10,312 nt of DNA from an uncultured Oscillospiraceae bacterium (GTDB lineage: Bacteria > Bacillota > Clostridia > Oscillospirales > Acutalibacteraceae), in assembly GCA_900552985.1 (NCBI GenBank), contig USBP01000025.1:1-10312 (forward strand), given 5' to 3'. The first letter of the stretch is position 1; each line of letters opens with the position of its first letter. Both the position numbers and the translations under genes were made by a program. Of this stretch, positions 6,128-10,312 are shown one piece after another. The notes beneath the pieces are model-generated. The model searched no databases and was not told the origin of the DNA. It worked only from the letters and a program-made list of their open reading frames with translations.

Positions 6128-6182
6128 TTTCGTCATTCTGACAGTCAAAGAATCGTTTCAAATTCTGTGCGGAATGACGAAA
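6128..6182. repeat. Small palindromic repeat (REP/MITE-like)
   Basis: Eleven-bp arms TTTCGTCATTC (6128-6138) and GAATGACGAAA (6172-6182) enclose a 33-nt centre that itself contains AGAAT (6149-6153) and ATTCT (6162-6166). The CGTCATTCTGA...AAGAATC pattern resembles a dispersed palindromic repeat I recall from clostridial genomes, but I cannot confirm that here. It sits directly upstream of the operon's -35 box. No coding potential. Confidence 0.5.
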
Positions 6183-6224
6183 AAGCCGCCTTGCACAAAA
6201 ACGCGTTTGCACCAGTATAAGAAC

Positions 6225-6254
6225 ATCCCCGGCCACAGTATTGCAGCCGGGGAT
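6225..6254 (-). terminator. Terminator-like hairpin downstream of glnA
   Basis: Perfect 9-bp arms ATCCCCGGC (6225-6233) and GCCGGGGAT (6246-6254) have a 12-nt loop. The minus-strand continuation GTTCTTAT is only moderately T-rich. It lies about 40 bp beyond the glnA stop and is the only candidate to end that transcript. Confidence 0.6.
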
Positions 6255-6264
6255 CAGAAAAGCG

Positions 6265-6292
6265 CTGGCCGCCTTCCTCTGGCCGCCTTCCT
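6265..6292. repeat. Perfect 14-bp tandem duplication after the glnA stop
   Basis: CTGGCCGCCTTCCT occurs twice head to tail (6265-6278 and 6279-6292), ending 1 bp from the glnA stop codon. It is a simple two-copy repeat that may vary in copy number. Confidence 0.85.
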
Positions 6293-6293
6293 T

Positions 6294-7625
6294 TTAATAT
6301 TTAATCAGATAATTATCAAGCTCCCACTGTGAAATTTTGGTGCGATAATCATCCCATTCCGCTTTTTTTGCCTCCAGATATTTGGTATAGACATGGTCGC
6401 CAAGCGCATCCATAATAAACGGATCGCCCTCAAAGGCCATGATCGCCTCCTCCAGGCTGCCGGGCAGCATTTCAATGCCAGCCGCCTTGCGCTCCTCTGC
6501 CGTCATGGTGAAAATATTGGAATCCGTCGAAGGCGGAGGCGTCATCCCCTTTTCAATCCCGTCAAGCCCTGCCAGCAGGCAAAGCGCCATTTCCAGATAG
6601 GGATTGCAGGCCGGGTCGGCGCTGCGCAGCTCAACGCGCGTTCCAGCGCCGCGCGCAGCGGGGACACGGATCAGAGGGCTGCGGTTCTTGGCAGACCAAG
6701 CGATATAAACCGGAGCTTCATAGCCGGGCACCAGCCGCTTATAAGAATTCACCAGAGGGTTTGTGATCGCGGTCATGCTCTTGATATGCGCCATGATGCC
6801 GGCGATAAACTGGTAAGCAGTCGCGCTCAGGTTGTTGATATCCGTCTCATCATAGAAAGCGTTCTTCCCATCCTTAAACAGGGACATATTCGTGTGCATA
6901 CCGGAGCCGTTGATACCAAAAATCGGCTTGGGCATAAAGGTGGCGTGCAGGCCGTGCTGCTGTGCAAAGGTTTTCACCACATATTTAAACGTCATCACGT
7001 TATCCGCCGTGGGCAGCACCTCATCGTATTTAAAATCGATCTCATGCTGGCCCTCCGCCACCTCGTGGTGGGAGGCCTCGATTTCAAAGCCCATCTCCTC
7101 AAGCGCCAGGCAGATATCACGGCGGCAGCTTTCGCCGAGGTCTACAGGCCCCAGGTCAAAATATCCTCCCTCATCGTTGGTCTTTGTGGTTGGCTTTCCA
7201 TTTTCATCCACATGAAAAAGAAAGAACTCACACTCCGGGCCGACGTTGAAGGAATAGCCCATATCCGCCGCCTTCCGAATCGCCCGCTTGAGGATGTAGC
7301 GCGGATCCCCCTCAAAGGGCTGGCCATCCGTGCGGTAAACGTCGCAGATCAGGCGGGCAACCTTGCCGAGCTGGGGTCTCCAGGGAAAAATTACAAATGA
7401 GTCGTAATCCGGGCGCAGATACATGTCGGATTCCTCAATGCGGACAAAACCCTCGATGGAGGAGCCGTCAAACATACACTGATTGTCAAGCGCCTTTTCC
7501 AGCTGCCGGACAGTGATCGCCACATTTTTCAGCTGCCCCACAATATCCGTAAACTGCAGCCGGACGAATTTGACATCCTGTTCTTTTGCAATGCGGAGAA
7601 TGTCTTCCTTTGTGTACTTTCCCAT
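6294..7625 (-). CDS. glnA: Glutamine synthetase type I (GSI-alpha)
   Basis: This 443-residue cytoplasmic dodecamer-forming enzyme makes glutamine from glutamate, ammonia and ATP, the main entry of ammonia into metabolism. Signatures are '[16 protein letters not shown]' (52-67), 'GPECEFFLF' (129-137) with metal-binding glutamates, '[10 protein letters not shown]' (237-246), '[13 protein letters not shown]' (293-305) with the flap glutamate Glu303, and '[13 protein letters not shown]' (314-326). It has the short length of the Bacillus-type GSI-alpha class, and no adenylylation site is expected. Arg62, which in the Bacillus subtilis enzyme confers glutamine feedback sensitivity, is present. The ATG is preceded by AAGGGG 7 nt upstream. 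It has its own consensus promoter (7701-7729) and a hairpin with a T-tract at the start of its transcript. It is separate from the downstream operon. Confidence 0.98.
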   Translation of the reverse strand: MGKYTKEDILRIAKEQDVKFVRLQFTDIVGQLKNVAITVRQLEKALDNQCMFDGSSIEGFVRIEESDMYLRPDYDSFVIFPWRPQLGKVARLICDVYRTDGQPFEGDPRYILKRAIRKAADMGYSFNVGPECEFFLFHVDENGKPTTKTNDEGGYFDLGPVDLGESCRRDICLALEEMGFEIEASHHEVAEGQHEIDFKYDEVLPTADNVMTFKYVVKTFAQQHGLHATFMPKPIFGINGSGMHTNMSLFKDGKNAFYDETDINNLSATAYQFIAGIMAHIKSMTAITNPLVNSYKRLVPGYEAPVYIAWSAKNRSPLIRVPAARGAGTRVELRSADPACNPYLEMALCLLAGLDGIEKGMTPPPSTDSNIFTMTAEERKAAGIEMLPGSLEEAIMAFEGDPFIMDALGDHVYTKYLEAKKAEWDDYRTKISQWELDNYLIKY

Positions 7626-7654
7626 GACAATACCCCTTTTCTGAAAAATAATAA

Positions 7655-7690
7655 AAGAGCAAGGGAGCCCACCTGAGCGCCCTTGCTCTT
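7655..7690 (-). promoter_or_regulatory. Hairpin with U-tract at the 5' end of the glnA transcript
   Basis: Eleven perfect pairs (7655-7665 with 7680-7690) and two more inner pairs (7667-7668 with 7677-7678) form a strong stem. On the minus strand it is followed by TTTTATTATTTTT. It has the form of an intrinsic terminator, yet sits a few bases after the predicted glnA start and about 30 nt before its ATG. It could attenuate glnA, stabilise the mRNA 5' end, or end read-through from the upstream 7833-9083 gene, which has no other terminator. Confidence 0.7.
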
Positions 7691-7700
7691 ATTGTTTCCC

Positions 7701-7729
7701 ATTATATGCGCATAGCGGTACGCTGTCAA
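7701..7729 (-). promoter_or_regulatory. glnA: Perfect consensus promoter of glnA
   Basis: TTGACA (7724-7729), a 17-bp spacer and TATAAT (7701-7706) on the minus strand match the sigma-A consensus exactly. The predicted start is near 7694-7695, about 70 nt before the glnA ATG. Confidence 0.9.
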
Positions 7730-7774
7730 TCAAAAAATAACACAAATCACACGCCGCCTCGTTTTTCAGCTCTG

Positions 7775-7799
7775 CGTATAAAATTCAGCCATTTATACG
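7775..7799. other. AT-rich inverted repeat upstream of the glnA promoter
   Basis: CGTATAAA (7775-7782) and TTTATACG (7792-7799) form an 8-bp perfect inverted repeat with a 9-nt spacer. It lies 46 bp upstream of the glnA -35 and just past the stop of the 7833-9083 gene. It could be an operator for a nitrogen regulator or a weak 3' hairpin; nothing identifies the binder. Confidence 0.35.
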
Positions 7800-7832
7800 G
7801 ATGTGTTTTATATAATCCGCTGATGCTTTGCC

Positions 7833-9083
7833 CTATTTCCGTTCTTCCTCCGGCTTCTGCTCGATACGGATTTCCACTACACGGCGGCCATCCGTTTTGG
7901 TGACAGTCACATGCAGGCTGCCATAGGTAAAGGTATCCCCTTCCACAGGAATCCGCCCCAGTTCCTCCATCACCCAGCCGCTGACGCTGACATAATCGCG
8001 CTCCTCGTCAATGGAAAACAGTTGAAACATATCTTCCAAATTGGCGCTGCATGCAATCGTATAGCTGCCATCTGCATTCCGGTGAAACGATTCGCTGACT
8101 TCGTCATGCTCATCCCAGATTTCACCCACCAGCTCCTCCAAAATGTCTTCAAGCGTCACGATCCCCACTGTCCCGCCAAACTCATCCACCACCACGGCCA
8201 TATGGGTCGCTGCGTGCTGCATCTGGTTGAGCAGCCGGGAGATCGGCATATTCTCCGGCACCCAGACAACCTCCTGCATCTGCCCGGAGACCGGGAGCCC
8301 CTCATCCCAGCAGTGGGCATAGAAATCCTTTTCATGGATCACGCCGCGGATATCGTCTAGGTTTTCATGGTAAACCGGCAGGCGGGAAAAATGGTTGCTT
8401 TTAAACGTTTTTGCAATCTCCTCTACACTGTCGGTATCCTCCACCGCCACAATATCCACACGGGGCGTCAGGATATCCTCGGCGTTCAAATCGTGGAACT
8501 CAATCACAGAGCGGATCAGCTTCCCCTCATGCGCATCGATGCCGCCCTCGCTTTCCGCTTCTCCGACGATGGTCATCAGCTCTTCCTCGGTGATCCCCGA
8601 TTCACCGCCGCCCTTAAAAATGCGCACCAGCAGCTTTTTCCACTGGGTAAACAAAAAATTGACCGGCCAGAGGATCACAATAAAAAATTGCAGCAGCGGC
8701 GCAAACGCCATCGCCAACCTTTCCGGCTGCTCCTTCGCAATGCTCTTGGGCGAGATTTCCCCAAAAATCAACACAACAATCGTCAGCACAACCGTGGAAA
8801 CGGGCACGCCGCTCTCGCCCATCCAACGGGTGAACAGCACGGTGGCGATAGATGCCGCAGAGAGGTTCACAATGTTGTTCCCTATCAGCAATGTGGACAG
8901 CAGCCGGTCATACTCCTCGGAAAGCCGCAACACCTGAGCGGCGCGTTTACTCCCCGCTGAGGCCATGTTTTTCAGACGAATCTTGTTGATGCAGGAAAAA
9001 GCCGTCTCTGTTGAAGAAAAATAGCCGGACATCAAAATCAGGAACACCAGAACGATCAGCAAGATGATACTGCTACTGTCCAT
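7833..9083 (-). CDS. CNNM/CorC (HlyC-type) membrane protein with CBS pair
   Basis: This 416-residue protein has the full CNNM/CorC order: a DUF21 membrane domain (about 1-150, hydrophobic segments near 5-22, 62-86, 95-112 and 125-146), a CBS-domain pair (about 200-320) and a C-terminal transporter-associated domain (about 335-410). The DUF21 signatures SSTETAFS (23-30) and GEISPK (108-113) are present. The CBS end shows 'VVVDEFGGTVGIVTLEDILEELVGEI' in two typical blocks. Relatives include Mg2+ exporters such as MpfA of Staphylococcus aureus; older 'hemolysin' names are misleading. Divalent-cation transport, most likely Mg2+ efflux, is therefore probable. The ATG at 9081-9083 has only GGAG 12 nt upstream, a weak ribosome site; another ATG 10 nt earlier is out of frame. 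Its promoter (9199-9227) leaves a leader of about 110 nt. Confidence 0.93.
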   Translation of the reverse strand: MDSSSIILLIVLVFLILMSGYFSSTETAFSCINKIRLKNMASAGSKRAAQVLRLSEEYDRLLSTLLIGNNIVNLSAASIATVLFTRWMGESGVPVSTVVLTIVVLIFGEISPKSIAKEQPERLAMAFAPLLQFFIVILWPVNFLFTQWKKLLVRIFKGGGESGITEEELMTIVGEAESEGGIDAHEGKLIRSVIEFHDLNAEDILTPRVDIVAVEDTDSVEEIAKTFKSNHFSRLPVYHENLDDIRGVIHEKDFYAHCWDEGLPVSGQMQEVVWVPENMPISRLLNQMQHAATHMAVVVDEFGGTVGIVTLEDILEELVGEIWDEHDEVSESFHRNADGSYTIACSANLEDMFQLFSIDEERDYVSVSGWVMEELGRIPVEGDTFTYGSLHVTVTKTDGRRVVEIRIEQKPEEERK

Positions 9084-9125
9084 TGAGGACCATCACTCCA
9101 TTTTATGTTATTAAAAGGAATCACT

Positions 9126-9180
9126 GATAAGCCATGCTTCTGGGGCATAGCGCGCGTATTTTCACACGCCGGAACTTATC
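9126..9180 (-). ncRNA. Possible structured leader of the CNNM gene
   Basis: In the minus-strand transcript, GATAA (9180-9176) pairs with TTATC (9130-9126), closing two inner stems: a 4-bp stem (9154-9157 with 9166-9169) and a 7-bp stem with one wobble (9131-9137 with 9145-9151). Together they would make a three-way junction between the promoter and the start codon. It matches no riboswitch class I know, including the M-box. The helices are short, so chance is a real alternative. Confidence 0.25.
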
Positions 9181-9198
9181 TGTGTTTATATATAAGGT

Positions 9199-9227
9199 AT
9201 TTTATCTGATTCCTCTTCCATTTTCAA
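9199..9227 (-). promoter_or_regulatory. Promoter of the CNNM gene
   Basis: TTGAAA (9222-9227), a 17-bp spacer and TAAAAT (9199-9204) on the minus strand form a good sigma-A promoter. It is divergent from the dCMP deaminase promoter, with their -35 boxes about 40 bp apart. Confidence 0.75.
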
Positions 9228-9268
9228 GCACTTTTTCCGAATCGCGCGTCAGCACCGGCAGTGCGCGG

Positions 9269-9297
9269 TTGATTCGCGCAGAAATCTATGATACGAT
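9269..9297 (+). promoter_or_regulatory. Promoter of the dCMP deaminase gene
   Basis: TTGATT (9269-9274), a 17-bp spacer and TACGAT (9292-9297) give a plausible sigma-A promoter about 40 bp before the ATG. The -35 lies inside the spacer of an inverted repeat TGCGCG (9262-9267) / CGCGCA (9275-9280), a possible operator. Confidence 0.6.
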
Positions 9298-9337
9298 ACA
9301 CAAAAGACCTATTGAATGGAGAAAGGGATGTGCGGCT

Positions 9338-9835
9338 ATGCCGAAACGCAGCGATTATATTTCCTGGGACGAATACTTTATGGGGATTGCACTGCTCTCC
9401 GCCATGCGCAGCAAGGACCCGTCTACGCAGGTGGGCGCGTGCATCGTCAACGCGCAGAATAAGATTATGTCTGTCGGTTACAACGGCCTGCCGCTCGGCT
9501 GCGGCGACGACGATTTCCCCTGGGAGCGTGAGGGCGACGAGTTCAACACCAAATACCCCTACGTCTGCCATGCGGAATTGAACGCTATCCTCAACAACGC
9601 AGGCCGCCCGCTCGACGGCTGCAAAATCTATGTGGCGCTCTTCCCCTGCAATGAGTGCGCCAAGGCGATCATCCAGTGCGGCATTAAGGAGGTCATTTAT
9701 ATTTCGGATAAATATGCGGATACCGTCGCCGTGCGCGCCTCCAAGCGGATGTTTGACGCGGCGGGCGTCGCCTACACAAAGCTCACCGGCCTGCACGACG
9801 AGTTGACGCTCAACTTCCGCGAAAAGGATATTTAA
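9338..9835 (+). CDS. comEB: Deoxycytidylate (dCMP) deaminase, ComEB type
   Basis: This 165-residue zinc enzyme of the cytidine/deoxycytidylate deaminase family converts dCMP to dUMP, feeding thymidylate synthesis. The zinc site is complete: His78 and Glu80 in CHAELNAI, and Cys104 and Cys107 in PCNECA. 'STQVGACIVN' (29-38) and 'GYNGLPLGC' (47-55) are typical of the dCMP branch rather than free cytidine deaminase. Length matches bacterial members. The start is ATG 9338-9340, with AAAGGGA about 10 nt upstream. The frame is open back to 9134, but that stretch is non-homologous and contains the promoter. The next gene follows after 51 bp on the same strand, with no terminator seen. Confidence 0.93.
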   Translation: MPKRSDYISWDEYFMGIALLSAMRSKDPSTQVGACIVNAQNKIMSVGYNGLPLGCGDDDFPWEREGDEFNTKYPYVCHAELNAILNNAGRPLDGCKIYVALFPCNECAKAIIQCGIKEVIYISDKYADTVAVRASKRMFDAAGVAYTKLTGLHDELTLNFREKDI

Positions 9836-9886
9836 CCGCAAGCGCGCATCGCTCGTCCGGAGCCATAAAAAAGGAGGGCTTGCCTG

Positions 9887-10312
9887 ATGAAAATCATGAT
9901 CGTGGAGGATCACCCAAAAATCCGGGAGGAGCTCGCCGCGCTCCTGCAGCGGTATGGCTACGATACCTGCGCGCCTGCCGCCTTTGACCATATTGTAGAG
10001 GATATTTTGCAGGCGCGGGCGGACCTCATCCTGCTTGATATCAATCTGCCGCTGTTCGACGGCTACTATATCTGCCGTGAGGTACGCAAATCCTCCTCTG
10101 TTCCCATCATCATGGTCACCAGCCGGGATAGTGAAACCGACGAGCTGATGAGCATGAACCTGGGCGCGGATGATTTTATCACCAAGCCCTACAACACGCA
10201 GATTTTGCTCGCGCATATCGCTTCCGTCCTCAAGCGCGCCTACCGCAGCCCGGAGGAGGCGGCCGAGCTTTCCTGGAACGGGGTCGCGCTCAGCCTCTCC
10301 CGCAGCATTGCC
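9887..10312 (+). CDS. OmpR-family response regulator (partial, cut by window edge)
   Basis: The first 142 residues are visible. A complete receiver domain (1 to about 118) shows the acidic pair Glu7-Asp8, phospho-acceptor Asp51 in 'LILLDINLPLFDG', Thr78 and Lys100 in 'DDFITKPY'. The sequence then enters the winged-helix effector ('ELSWNGVALSLSRS', about 127-140) and runs off the window. 'GADDFITKPYNTQILLAHI' resembles BceR/VanR-type regulators, which in Firmicutes usually pair with a small sensor kinase and an ABC transporter sensing cell-envelope peptides. That partner would lie to the right and is not visible. The ATG has GGAGGG 8 nt upstream. The 51-bp gap after the dCMP deaminase contains no clear promoter, so read-through is possible. 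Confidence 0.93.
   Translation, partial: MKIMIVEDHPKIREELAALLQRYGYDTCAPAAFDHIVEDILQARADLILLDINLPLFDGYYICREVRKSSSVPIIMVTSRDSETDELMSMNLGADDFITKPYNTQILLAHIASVLKRAYRSPEEAAELSWNGVALSLSRSIA

Noticed and set aside
6393..7400. 335-codon plus-strand open frame opposite glnA
   Set aside because: It lies entirely within the unmistakable glutamine synthetase gene, and its composition is that of an antisense shadow.
7833..9083. Haemolysin or virulence factor
   Set aside because: The domain order (DUF21, CBS pair, transporter-associated domain) is that of CNNM/CorC cation transporters; the haemolysin name is historical.
9134..9337. Upstream start of the dCMP deaminase giving 233 residues
   Set aside because: The extra segment overlaps both divergent promoters and has no homology to the family. 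The start at 9338 gives the normal length and has a ribosome site.
9224..10216. 330-codon minus-strand open frame opposite the dCMP deaminase and response regulator
   Set aside because: The plus-strand genes have complete zinc-site and receiver-domain motifs and good ribosome sites. The antisense frame has neither domain nor start signal.

Overview
The window looks like chromosomal DNA of a moderate-GC Firmicute, most likely a Clostridia member of the Oscillospirales/Christensenellales kind. This is inferred from strong AGGAGG ribosome sites, near-consensus TTGACA/TATAAT promoters, a short GSI-alpha glutamine synthetase, a ComEB-type dCMP deaminase and a BceR/VanR-like response regulator. I see no phage, insertion sequence, CRISPR array, tRNA or rRNA.

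Layout. Positions 1-282 are non-coding: two hairpins at the left edge and a minus-strand terminator (209-240). Positions 283-939 (minus) encode a TetR-family regulator. Positions 1156-5968 (minus, read right to left) are a tight five-gene operon: SCP2-like protein 1 (5201-5968), class III PLP aminotransferase (3921-5183), transketolase N-half (2985-3854), transketolase C-half (1972-2982) and SCP2-like protein 2 (1156-1968). The operon has a TTGACA-17-TAAAAT promoter (6094-6122) and a leader of about 120 nt with operator-like palindromes. Next come a palindromic repeat (6128-6182) and a terminator (6225-6254), then glnA (6294-7625, minus) with a perfect consensus promoter and a hairpin/U-tract at its transcript start. 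A CNNM/CorC-type membrane protein follows (7833-9083, minus). It is divergent from a dCMP deaminase (9338-9835, plus) and an OmpR-family response regulator cut by the right edge (9887-10312, plus).

The most interesting part is the operon. The split transketolase keeps its thiamine-diphosphate and catalytic residues. In the C-half, however, the positions matching two acceptor-recognition residues of yeast transketolase are both alanine: the phosphate-binding Arg359 (here Ala18) and the alpha-hydroxyl-reading Asp477 (here Ala125). That suggests an acceptor aldehyde that is neither phosphorylated nor alpha-hydroxylated. Ketol transfer to a plain aldehyde gives a 1,3-dihydroxy-2-ketone, and transamination of that gives a 2-amino-1,3-diol, the head group of sphingoid bases. 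Two paralogous proteins that look like SCP2 (lipid-binding) folds flank the enzymes. My hypothesis is a route to sphinganine-like amino-diol lipids, or another hydrophobic amino alcohol, that does not use serine palmitoyltransferase. The enzyme families are well supported; the pathway is inference.

The remaining genes are housekeeping (nitrogen assimilation, divalent-cation transport, thymidylate precursor supply, two-component signalling) and show no functional link to the operon.
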